Source: Leptotrichia wadei (GTDB taxonomy: Bacteria > Fusobacteriota > Fusobacteriia > Fusobacteriales > Leptotrichiaceae). Taken from it: a stretch of DNA of 64,000 bases. Positions 54,414-62,642 of the stretch are shown in pieces. The notes below the pieces were generated by a model. It was not told where the DNA came from and made no database searches. It worked only from the letters and a program-made list of their open reading frames with translations. Each line of letters begins with the position of its first letter. The first letter of the stretch is position 1. The DNA lies in the NCBI RefSeq assembly GCF_007990545.2, contig NZ_AP019829.2, positions 1,302,001 through 1,366,000 of the forward strand. Direction: 5' to 3'. A program made the position numbers and the translations under genes.

Positions 54414-54949
54414 TTATTTCCCCTCCAAATCATCCAAACATTACCTAAAACAGCACCTAAAATAATCATCGCAATAGGCGGAAATTTCAAAAACACAACC
54501 ATTGCTGCTACCAAAATTACAATCCACAATGTTTTACGATTAATTTTGGCTGATTTACCAATTGTATAAACACTCGCCGCAATTAATGCAACTACCATTG
54601 GTCTTATCGCTTTAAAAGCCTTTATTACATAAATATTATCCTGTATATTGCTAAATAACGAAGCTATAAGAAGAATTACTATAAATGATGGCAATGTCGA
54701 AGCTATAACCGTAACTGCTACTCCTAACATCTTTTTCATCTTATATCCTACAAAAACCGATATATTTACTGCTAATGCACCTGGTGAAGATTGTGCAAGA
54801 GCCAAAAGTTTGATAAATTCCTCTTCTTCAATCCACTTTTTTTTTACTACAATTTCAGCTTGAATAAGTGGAACCATAGCATACCCACCACCAAGAGTAA
54901 ATGCACCAATTTTGAAGAAAATCCAAAATAATTCCAAATATACTTTCAT
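54410..54949 (-). CDS. chrA: Chromate-transporter-type protein, partner half
   Basis: 179 residues. GAFTLGGGYAMVPLIQAEIV near 14 and LALAQSSPGALAVNISVFVG near 48 are the ChrA motifs. It is paired with the gene at 53871 by a 4-base ATGA overlap, as usual for short ChrA pairs. Confidence 0.88.
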   Translation of the reverse strand: MKVYLELFWIFFKIGAFTLGGGYAMVPLIQAEIVVKKKWIEEEEFIKLLALAQSSPGALAVNISVFVGYKMKKMLGVAVTVIASTLPSFIVILLIASLFSNIQDNIYVIKAFKAIRPMVVALIAASVYTIGKSAKINRKTLWIVILVAAMVVFLKFPPIAMIILGAVLGNVWMIWRGNK

Positions 54950-55044
54950 CTTACTTTACTACCTTTCTAAATCATTTATTTTTCATTTTATCATAAATAT
55001 CATAATATTACAAATATCCAAATAATTAAATATAAAACCAAAAA

Positions 55045-55067
55045 AGATAGCCAAATCTTGACTATCT
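55045..55067 (-). terminator. Intrinsic terminator of the aminopeptidase gene
   Basis: AGATAG and CTATCT form a 6-bp stem with an 11-base loop, ending in TTTTTT on the minus strand. Confidence 0.75.
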
Positions 55068-55085
55068 CTCTAAAAATAACATATT

Positions 55086-56438
55086 TTACCTTTTGGAAAA
55101 AAATTCCTTTGCCAATTCCTTTAAATAAAACACATCAAAAATTCCACATAATTCCCGTACCGAATGCATTGCAAGCATCGGAACTCCCAAATCCACTCCA
55201 TCTATATCCAGATGTGTCGATGAAATCGGACCAATCGTACTTCCACCAAGTTCATTTGATTCATTTACAAATGGCTGAATTTGTATTTCAGTGCCTTCAA
55301 TAAGCTGTTTAATTACTGCAATCGAATATCCATCAGAAGTATATTTTTGCTTTGCACTTATTTTTATAGAAATCCCTTCGTTTATTTTCCCACGATTCGT
55401 AGGATCTGTTTTGCCTAAATGTGCAGGATGTGCCGCATGTGCCGCATCAGCTGATAAAATATACGAACTTTCTAGCATTTGCAAAAAATCCCCTCGGCTA
55501 AGCCCAAGAGCCAGCGAAACTCTTTCAAGCGTATTTAACAAATAATTAGAATCTGCCCCTTGCTTTGTAGCACTTCCTATTTCTTCATTATCAAACGCCA
55601 CAAAAATATTAATTCTATCCTGATTTTCTTCAGCTTCCAAAAGTCCAATCAGCCCTGTATAAACAGAAGCAAGATTATCAATTTTTGGTGATGACATAAA
55701 TTCTTCATTTGCCCCCAAAAGACATCCTTTTTCAGTCGCATACAAATACAAGTCAAAATCAATTATATCTTCCTTTTTTATTCCAGTTTTCTCTAAAATA
55801 ATTCTTTCAAGATAACCTTCCCTTTCAAAATTTTTGTTAATAAGTGAAATCACAGGCAAAACATCATTCTGCTTATCAATCTTTACCCCATTATTTACTT
55901 CCCTGTTTTGATGAATTGCCAGATTTGGTATTGTCAGAAGCGGCTCATCTATCTTAATTTTCACAGTTCTTGGAAAAAATGAATTTTCTCCTTTCACAAT
56001 AACACGTCCAGCAATAGAAAGCGGTCTATCAAACCAGGTGCTTAAAATAGGCCCTCCATAAACTTCTGTATTTAATCTTACTACATTTTCTGTAATAATT
56101 TCAGGATTAGGCTTTATTCTGAAACAAGGAGAATCCGTATGTGCCCCAAATATTTTAAACCCATTTTTCACATCAAAATCCTCTCCAACCGTAAAGGCAA
56201 TTATAGTGGAACTAGATTTTTTTAAAAAATACTTTCCGCCCTTTTTAATTTCCCATTTTTCACGTGGCATAATTCTTTCAAACCCATTTTCATCCAAAAT
56301 ATCCGAACAGTTTTTCACAACGTGATAAGTACTTGGACTTTCATCAATAAATTCGATAACTTCCCTTGCAAAACTTTTCACTTCCATCTCAATAAAATTT
56401 TTCTGTATCTCTTCCAGCTCTCTCGTTGTGTGTATCAT
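55086..56438 (-). CDS. apeB: M18-family aspartyl aminopeptidase
   Basis: 450 residues. GAHTDSPCFRIKPNPEI near 97 with the first zinc His and Asp, DNEEIGSATKQGADSNYL near 286, DAAHAAHPAH near 332, and a late SSTHLDIDGVDLGVPMLAMH near 408 carry the M18 metal and catalytic residues. It removes N-terminal acidic residues in the cytoplasm. It is downstream of dapA in the same direction, behind a terminator. Confidence 0.93.
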   Translation of the reverse strand: MIHTTRELEEIQKNFIEMEVKSFAREVIEFIDESPSTYHVVKNCSDILDENGFERIMPREKWEIKKGGKYFLKKSSSTIIAFTVGEDFDVKNGFKIFGAHTDSPCFRIKPNPEIITENVVRLNTEVYGGPILSTWFDRPLSIAGRVIVKGENSFFPRTVKIKIDEPLLTIPNLAIHQNREVNNGVKIDKQNDVLPVISLINKNFEREGYLERIILEKTGIKKEDIIDFDLYLYATEKGCLLGANEEFMSSPKIDNLASVYTGLIGLLEAEENQDRINIFVAFDNEEIGSATKQGADSNYLLNTLERVSLALGLSRGDFLQMLESSYILSADAAHAAHPAHLGKTDPTNRGKINEGISIKISAKQKYTSDGYSIAVIKQLIEGTEIQIQPFVNESNELGGSTIGPISSTHLDIDGVDLGVPMLAMHSVRELCGIFDVFYLKELAKEFFSKR

Positions 56439-56602
56439 CTCTATTCATTCCTCTCAAGTTCAAATTTAAATTATTTAAAAACATTTCCCTATTAACAATA
56501 TTGTACCCCATAATTTTTAATATTCAAAAAAATTTTTAATATTTTTTCAAATTTTTTGCAAAATTCATTAATTTTATTCAATTTATTTTAAAATTCATCA
56601 AA

Positions 56603-56627
56603 TAAAAAAACTGGATTTTACTCCAGC
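56603..56627 (-). terminator. Terminator after dapA
   Basis: CTGGA and TCCAG form a short stem with a 6-base loop, followed by seven Ts on the minus strand. It ends the lysine operon. Confidence 0.65.
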
Positions 56628-56665
56628 TCTCTTTACAATTCAAAAATTTTTTTAATAAAAAATAG

Positions 56666-57550
56666 TTAGAAAATTCCTTTTTCTTTAAATACTTTAGTTA
56701 ATTTTCCATAAGTATCCGCTTCAGCTGCAACCAATGGCAATCTCACCACATCATTATCCAATTTTCCAAGTATCTTCATAGCTGCCTTTACAGTTACAGG
56801 ATTTCCTTCAACAAACATATTTCTACTTACATCGTATAATTTTGTATGAAGTTCAAACGCCTTGTCAAAATTTTTGTTTAAGAATGAACTAATCAAGTCG
56901 CTCATCTCTTGCGGCATTATATTAGCAACTACTGAAACTACTCCTTTTGCTCCAATTGAAAGCATTGGCAGAATTAAATGATCTTCTCCTGACAAGATTT
57001 CAATCTTATCCCCACATAAATCTTGAATTTTTATCATTTGCTCAAGGCTTCCTGTTGCTTCCTTTACAGCAACAATTTCAGGCAATTCAGCCAATTTTGC
57101 AATAGTTTCTGCTTCAATATTTGTTCCAGTTCTTCCTGGCACATTATAAAGCATTACAGGGAATTTTGCTTCTTTTGCAATTGTTTTATAATGTTCATAA
57201 AGCCCTCTTTGACTAGGCTTGTTATAATATGGGCAAGTACTTAATGCCGCATCTGCTCCTAGCTCTTTTGCATATTTCGTCAATTCTACTGCTCTCGCTG
57301 TATTATTAGAACCTGCTCCAGCAACAACTTGTATTCTTCCCTTCACTTCTTCCACAACTATTTTTATCACTTTTTCATGTTCTGCAAATGTCAATGTTGG
57401 AGCTTCTCCAGTTGTTCCACAAGGCACAATTCCAGCTGTCCCATTTTCAATGTGATAATTTACCAATTCTCTTAATTTATCTTCATCCAATTCCGTTCCA
57501 TTATTTTTAAACGGTGTTATTAAAGCTACATAAGATCCTTCAAATTTCAT
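56666..57550 (-). CDS. dapA: 4-hydroxy-tetrahydrodipicolinate synthase
   Basis: 294 residues. It condenses pyruvate with aspartate semialdehyde. GTTGEAPTLTFAEHEKVI near 43, ALSTCPYYNKPSQRGLYEH with the catalytic Tyr near 105-124, YNVPGRTGTNI near 134, and VAVKEATGSLEQM with the Schiff-base Lys near 160. It is the last gene of the lysine operon. The start follows AAAGAAGG. Confidence 0.96.
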   Translation of the reverse strand: MKFEGSYVALITPFKNNGTELDEDKLRELVNYHIENGTAGIVPCGTTGEAPTLTFAEHEKVIKIVVEEVKGRIQVVAGAGSNNTARAVELTKYAKELGADAALSTCPYYNKPSQRGLYEHYKTIAKEAKFPVMLYNVPGRTGTNIEAETIAKLAELPEIVAVKEATGSLEQMIKIQDLCGDKIEILSGEDHLILPMLSIGAKGVVSVVANIMPQEMSDLISSFLNKNFDKAFELHTKLYDVSRNMFVEGNPVTVKAAMKILGKLDNDVVRLPLVAAEADTYGKLTKVFKEKGIF

Positions 57551-57652
57551 TTTTTTCCTTCTTTCTTTAATTTTACTTTAATTTATAATTTTTATTTGAA
57601 ACTCATATTTTAGTAATAAATTTTATCATTTAAACTAGAAATAATAAAAAAA

Positions 57653-58504
57653 TTATCTTTGAAACTTATATAATCCTTCAGCAATTTTTTCACTAGGTCC
57701 AGTCATAAAGGCATCATTTTCCTCGCCTTCGTATTCAATAACAAGCTGTCCGCCAGGAACTTTTACATTTACCTTGTCATCTACAAATCCAAAAGTTTTA
57801 GCAAGCACTGCTGAAGCTGTTGCACCTGTTCCACAAGCCAATGTCCTTCCTGCTCCACGTTCCCAAGTAATTACTTCCATTCGCTTTCTATCATACACTT
57901 TCACAAAATTTACATTAACTTTTTTAGGAAATAAATCAGTATAATTTTCAATTTTTTCCCCAATTTCATCAATATCATAATCACTAAAGTCATTTACAAA
58001 TATTACAGAATGGTCAGTTCCCATAAAGATATACGAAATTTCAATTTCTTTTCCATCAATGTTTATTTTTTCTCGTAAAAACTGCTCTTTTTCTGTATTT
58101 ATCAATTCTTTTATGTTAAAAATAGGTTTTCCCATATTTACTCTTGCTGAAAAATCATCCTTTTCCTCATCATAATTCACTCTTATTGTCAAATCTCCAG
58201 GAACTGTCTTTACAACAAACTCATTTCCATCAATTAAATGATTATTCACAAGATAATGTGAAAAGCATCTTATTCCATTTCCACACATCGGTGCCTGACT
58301 TCCATCTGCATTAAAGAAAAACATAAACGGCATACTTGCCACATATTTTAAAATAATCAGTCCATCTGCACCTATTCCAAAATGTCTATCGCAAACTTGG
58401 CTTGCAAACTCTCCATATTCAGGTATCCCCTTTTCAATCAGCTCTTTTTCGCTAACAATAACAAAATCATTCCCTGCACCCTGATATTTCTCAAATTTTA
58501 ACAT
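57653..58504 (-). CDS. dapF: Diaminopimelate epimerase
   Basis: 283 residues from the ATG at 58504; the ATG at 58519 lies in the GGAGG site. It interconverts LL- and meso-diaminopimelate. KYQGAGNDFVIV at the start, MCGNGIRCF with the first catalytic Cys near 73, and ERGAGRTLACGTGATASAVL with the second Cys near 214. It follows an SDR gene that is in the same operon. Confidence 0.96.
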   Translation of the reverse strand: MLKFEKYQGAGNDFVIVSEKELIEKGIPEYGEFASQVCDRHFGIGADGLIILKYVASMPFMFFFNADGSQAPMCGNGIRCFSHYLVNNHLIDGNEFVVKTVPGDLTIRVNYDEEKDDFSARVNMGKPIFNIKELINTEKEQFLREKINIDGKEIEISYIFMGTDHSVIFVNDFSDYDIDEIGEKIENYTDLFPKKVNVNFVKVYDRKRMEVITWERGAGRTLACGTGATASAVLAKTFGFVDDKVNVKVPGGQLVIEYEGEENDAFMTGPSEKIAEGLYKFQR

Positions 58505-58518
58505 TAAAAAAACCTCCA

Positions 58519-59331
58519 TTAATTTTTATTTTTCTTTTCCTGCAACTTTCTAGCCATTTTCACAACGAATTTTCTCGATAAAAATCTAATTCCAAAAACT
58601 GCAATTCTATTAAAAATCCCAGGAATGATAACTGCTTTTTCCTTCTGAAACTCTTTATACCCAATTTCAGCCACTTTCTTCGCAGTCATAACTTTCAATC
58701 TCTCAAACAGCGAACTTTCTTCCAAATTGCTGCTCTTCTCAAAGCCAGTATCTGTTGGTCCAGGACAAAGTGCCGATATTCTAATATTTTTTCCACGAAC
58801 ATCATTTTTCACTTCTTCCCTAACTGCTTCCGTAAACGACTGCACAAAGGCTTTACTCGCATAATACGTACTCATTAAAGGCCCTGGCATAAAAGCTGCA
58901 ATTGAAGACACATTTAATATCCCGCCATTTCCATCCTTTAGCATATCATTTAAAAACAGTCTTGTCAATTCTACAACTGCCTTTATATTCAAGTTTATCA
59001 TTGCATCATTTCTTTTCATCGTTTCTTCATCAGATTCAGAAAATTTCCCATAGATCCCAACTCCAGCATTATTCACGAGTACATTTATTTTCAATTTTTC
59101 AGATTTCACTTGATTATAAAGCCTTTCAGCTGCATTTTCCAGTGACAGATCATTTTCAATTACAGTTATCTTGATATTTTTAGAAATTTCTTCAAAAATC
59201 TCTTTTTTTAAAATTTCCAGCTTATCTTTATTTCGTGCCACAACAACCAGATTATGCCCGTTTTTTGCATAAATTTTAGCAAGTTCATAGCCAATTCCAC
59301 TGCTTGCTCCTGTTATTAAAACTGTTTCCAT
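58519..59331 (-). CDS. Short-chain dehydrogenase within the lysine operon
   Basis: 270 residues. VLITGASSGIGYELAKIYAK at the start, NNAGVG near 90, SSIAAF near 142 and YYASKAFV near 155 are the SDR motifs. ALCPGPTDTGF near 187 and the hydrophobic tail match the DltE/YqjQ branch, whose substrates are unknown. It lies between lysC and dapF with tight spacing. A direct step in lysine synthesis is not known for this family. Confidence 0.88.
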   Translation of the reverse strand: METVLITGASSGIGYELAKIYAKNGHNLVVVARNKDKLEILKKEIFEEISKNIKITVIENDLSLENAAERLYNQVKSEKLKINVLVNNAGVGIYGKFSESDEETMKRNDAMINLNIKAVVELTRLFLNDMLKDGNGGILNVSSIAAFMPGPLMSTYYASKAFVQSFTEAVREEVKNDVRGKNIRISALCPGPTDTGFEKSSNLEESSLFERLKVMTAKKVAEIGYKEFQKEKAVIIPGIFNRIAVFGIRFLSRKFVVKMARKLQEKKNKN

Positions 59332-59388
59332 AAAAATTCCCTTTTTTGTATTAAACCCAATCCTGTAAAAAGATACTTCAATAATTTT

Positions 59389-60606
59389 TTATATATCAAA
59401 CTCTCTTGCAAATAATTCTGCAACTTTTTTACCCATAACTTCATCCACAACCAATGAAATACTAATTTCTGAAGTCGAAATTTGGTGAAAACTTATATCA
59501 TTTTCAGATAAGATTTTAAACATTTTTGCAGCTACACCAACGTTACTAATTAATCCAATTCCTACGATTGAAACTTTTGTAACATATTGGTTAATTATAA
59601 ATGATGTTTTCGGAAATTCAGCTTCTATTTCTTTCCCAATTTTTTCAAGTGCTGCTATATCAGTTTTTGGACAAGTAAATGCAAAACTTCCATGATGGCT
59701 AGTTACATCATTTTGACTTATCATATCAATATTTATTCCGTTTGCTTCAGCTTTTTCAAAAATCTCATATACATTTTGTGCATTTGTAGGAATTTCTTCC
59801 ACGTTTACCATTAATACATTTTCATTTATCGACACTCCAGTTATTACTCTTTCTTCCATTTCTTTAATCTCCTTTATTTTTTGAATTGAAGTTATAATCG
59901 TTCCATTTTTTTCACCTAATGATTTTCCAACATAGATTTCTACTCCATATTTCCCACCAAGTTCAACGGCTCTAGGCTCCATTACTCCAGCCCCCAAATA
60001 AGCCAATTCCATCATTTCATCATAAGAAATATATGGCAATTTTTTCGCATCGCTATACACTCTCGGATCAATTGAATAAATTCCGTCAACATCCGTATAA
60101 ATCTCACATTTTCCTCCCAAAGCTGCCGCAAGTGCAACTGCAGAAGTATCAGAACCTCCACGACCCAAAGTAGTTACATCTCCATCTTTGTTAACTCCTT
60201 GGAATCCAGCTACAACAACGATTTTCCCTTCATTCAAATGACCTTTTATAACATCACCATTTATATCATCTATTTTATTTTTCATATAATGCCCACTCGT
60301 TTTTATCCCCGCTTGAGCCCCTGTCAATGAAATTGCTTCATATCCCAATGTTTGCAATGCAATACTCAAAAGCGAAATTGTTTGTTGCTCTCCAGTCGAC
60401 ATCAATCTATCCATTTCCCTAGAATCTGGATTTTCAGTAATTTCATGAGCTAATTTAATTAATGCATCAGTTGTTTTCCCCATAGCTGAAACTACTACAA
60501 CTACATCATTTCCTGAATCCTTTACGCTACCTAAATATTTAGCGATATTCATAATTTTTTCAGTTGTGGCAACCGAAGTTCCACCATATTTATGTACAAT
60601 AATCAC
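59389..60606 (-). CDS. lysC: Aspartokinase
   Basis: 405 residues from a GTG at 60606, eight bases after GAGGTG. It phosphorylates aspartate at the head of the pathway. VHKYGGTSVATTEKI at the start, GRGGSDTSAVALAAALGG near 148, and EIYTDVDGIYSIDPRVY near 168 form the kinase domain. Two C-terminal ACT domains (about 265-400) usually bind lysine as inhibitor. It lies 76 bases after lysA. Confidence 0.96.
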   Translation of the reverse strand: MIIVHKYGGTSVATTEKIMNIAKYLGSVKDSGNDVVVVVSAMGKTTDALIKLAHEITENPDSREMDRLMSTGEQQTISLLSIALQTLGYEAISLTGAQAGIKTSGHYMKNKIDDINGDVIKGHLNEGKIVVVAGFQGVNKDGDVTTLGRGGSDTSAVALAAALGGKCEIYTDVDGIYSIDPRVYSDAKKLPYISYDEMMELAYLGAGVMEPRAVELGGKYGVEIYVGKSLGEKNGTIITSIQKIKEIKEMEERVITGVSINENVLMVNVEEIPTNAQNVYEIFEKAEANGINIDMISQNDVTSHHGSFAFTCPKTDIAALEKIGKEIEAEFPKTSFIINQYVTKVSIVGIGLISNVGVAAKMFKILSENDISFHQISTSEISISLVVDEVMGKKVAELFAREFDI

Positions 60607-60682
60607 AATAAATGCACCTCTATCCTTTCAATCTGTCTTTTCTTTTTATCATTACAAATTATCATTGCAAAAAGAAACAAAA

Positions 60683-61993
60683 TTATAATTCAAAAATTTC
60701 ATCATTTCTCAATAAATCTTCATAAGATTCTCTTCTAACAGCAACTTTTGCTTTACCGTCTTTTACAAATACAACTCCTGGCGTAACCATTCTGTTGTAG
60801 TGGCTTGACATTGTATAACAATAAGCTCCTGTTGTACCAACTGCAACTATATCCCCAACTTTAGTCAATTTTGGCAATTTACCATTTTGAATAATAATAT
60901 CTCCTGATTCACATAATTTTCCAGCTAATGTAACATCTCTTGTATCAGTATCTTCCATTTTATTAACAACTCCAGCCTCATATTCAGCTTGATAAAGTGC
61001 AGTTCTTATATTATCTGACATTCCTCCATCAATAAACACATAAGTTTTTCCACCAACAGTTTCTTTAATTCCACCAACTTCATACAAAGTAGTTCCCGCA
61101 TTTCCGACAATACTTCTTCCTGGCTCAATACAAAGTTCTTTAAATCCAATTTGATATTTAATTTCCATTGCTTCAGTGTAAGTTATAATTTCGCTAAGCA
61201 CTTCTTCTATTGGTTTAGGATCATCTCCATTTTTGTAATAAACTCCAAATCCTCCACCCATATTTACTGTGTGAACTACAATTCCCAATTCTTTTTTCAA
61301 TCTATCCAAATATTTGAAAATTTCATCTAACGCAAAAATAAAGAATGCAGATTGGAATATTTGTGAACCAATATGTGTATGGAACCCTTTAAATTCAATA
61401 TATGGACTATCATTCAATCTTTTTACAATATCAATCAAATTTTCTTGGAAAAGTGAAATCCCAAATTTCGATGTAAGCCCTGAAGTTTTTATATAATGAT
61501 GCGTATGTGCTTCAATCCCTGGATCAATTCTCACTAAAACTGCTTGTTTCTTACCTTTTTCCTTACAAACTTTTTCAATCTTAGCAATTTCATCTTCATT
61601 ATCTACAACAATAGTGTCAATCCCATATTCAACAGCCATTTCAATCTCATTCACCAATTTATTATTCCCATGCAAATGCACTCTTTTCATTGGAAATCCT
61701 GCCTTATGTGCTGTATACAATTCTCCACCAGAAACCACATCTAAATCCAATCCTTTAGATTCAACCAATTTAATCATCCCAGTTGTCAAAAACGCTTTCC
61801 CTGCATAAGCTATTCTCGTTTTAAATCTTGTAGACTGAAAAGCCTCTTTCATTTTATCAATAGTCGTTTCAATCAATTCCTGATCCATTACATAAAGTGG
61901 CGTTTTAAACTCTTTTGCCAACTCAATCGTATCAACTCCTCCTATTGATAAATTCCCTTTTTCATTAATTTTTGCCGTTCCAAATAATTTCAT
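60683..61993 (-). CDS. lysA: Diaminopimelate decarboxylase
   Basis: 436 residues. It makes lysine from meso-diaminopimelate with pyridoxal phosphate. IAYAGKAFLTTGMIKLV near 61 holds the PLP Lys, HLHGNNKLVNEIEMAVEYG near 107 and ECIEPGRSI-like LCIEPGRSIVGNAGT near 288, then CESGDII near 354. It is the first gene after the lysine riboswitch, so it is the direct target. Confidence 0.96.
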   Translation of the reverse strand: MKLFGTAKINEKGNLSIGGVDTIELAKEFKTPLYVMDQELIETTIDKMKEAFQSTRFKTRIAYAGKAFLTTGMIKLVESKGLDLDVVSGGELYTAHKAGFPMKRVHLHGNNKLVNEIEMAVEYGIDTIVVDNEDEIAKIEKVCKEKGKKQAVLVRIDPGIEAHTHHYIKTSGLTSKFGISLFQENLIDIVKRLNDSPYIEFKGFHTHIGSQIFQSAFFIFALDEIFKYLDRLKKELGIVVHTVNMGGGFGVYYKNGDDPKPIEEVLSEIITYTEAMEIKYQIGFKELCIEPGRSIVGNAGTTLYEVGGIKETVGGKTYVFIDGGMSDNIRTALYQAEYEAGVVNKMEDTDTRDVTLAGKLCESGDIIIQNGKLPKLTKVGDIVAVGTTGAYCYTMSSHYNRMVTPGVVFVKDGKAKVAVRRESYEDLLRNDEIFEL

Positions 61994-62159
61994 ATTTTCA
62001 CAAAATTTTTCTATTTTTATAAAACTTGAATACTAAATTCTATTTAAAAAAAGTAAAAAAATACTTTATTTAATAACACGGAATCAACATTCCCATCAAA
62101 TAATTAAGATATTATAAAATAAAAAAACTTTTTTCTCCTTTCAATATTTTTATTTTTTG

Positions 62160-62193
62160 GATAATAAAAAATGCTGATAATAAGCATCAGCAT
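62160..62193 (-). terminator. Riboswitch-controlled terminator before lysA
   Basis: On the minus strand ATGCTGAT pairs perfectly with ATCAGCAT around GCTTATT and is followed by TTTTTT. It lies about 65 bases after the aptamer, the usual place of the expression platform. Confidence 0.85.
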
Positions 62194-62257
62194 ATAAAAC
62201 ATATATCTAAAATTTTTTTATTATTTATATTAAAACTTAAAAATTTATATGAATTAT

Positions 62258-62428
62258 ATCTGACAGCTCCCCATTATCCCTTGATAATGACAGTTCTATG
62301 GATATTCTCCATAGCCCCAGCAATAAAGACAGTCAATCCCTACGCTTCGGCAATTATTCCTTTCAACTTATTTCACAGAATCGACTTTTCTCCGTAAATT
62401 TACTTTTAATAACTGCACCTCTATCACA
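62258..62428 (-). promoter_or_regulatory. Lysine riboswitch (L-box)
   Basis: On the minus strand it starts GTGATAGAGGTGCA and ends GGGGAGCTGTCA. TGATAG pairs with CTGTCA as P1. Inside are GAAAGG, GCCGAAG, GGGATTGACTGTC, and TTGCTGGGGCTATGG, the conserved core of the lysine aptamer. A terminator follows, so lysine binding should stop transcription of the lysA-lysC-SDR-dapF-dapA operon. Confidence 0.95.
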
Positions 62429-62439
62429 TAACTTCTATT

Positions 62440-62468
62440 ATTATAACTAATTTTTTTAGATTTGTAAA
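62440..62468 (-). promoter_or_regulatory. Lysine operon promoter
   Basis: TTTACA (62463-62468) and TATAAT (62440-62445) are 17 bp apart on the minus strand, placing the transcript start just before the riboswitch. Confidence 0.8.
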
Positions 62469-62589
62469 GTGTTTTTCAAAATTTTAATATATTTTCATAT
62501 TAAGTCTTTTCAACTTCAAATTTTACTAACCAAACTAAACAAAGAAAATCATAAGAAAAAAAATATTTTAAAATTTCTCAAAAAAATGC

Positions 62590-62595
62590 TATAAT
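62590..62595 (+). promoter_or_regulatory. MATE gene -10 element
   Basis: TATAAT with a weak TTTAAA 17 bp upstream, about 50 bases before the MATE start. Confidence 0.5.
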
Positions 62596-62642
62596 AATAG
62601 GATATAATAATTTTTTAAAGAAAGGAGAAAGAAAAAAAGAAA

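Noticed and set aside
60582-60606. AGAGGTGCA before lysC, identical to the 5' start of the lysine riboswitch
   Set aside because: None of the other aptamer elements are present. It is the ribosome-binding site (GAGGTG) for the GTG start of lysC.
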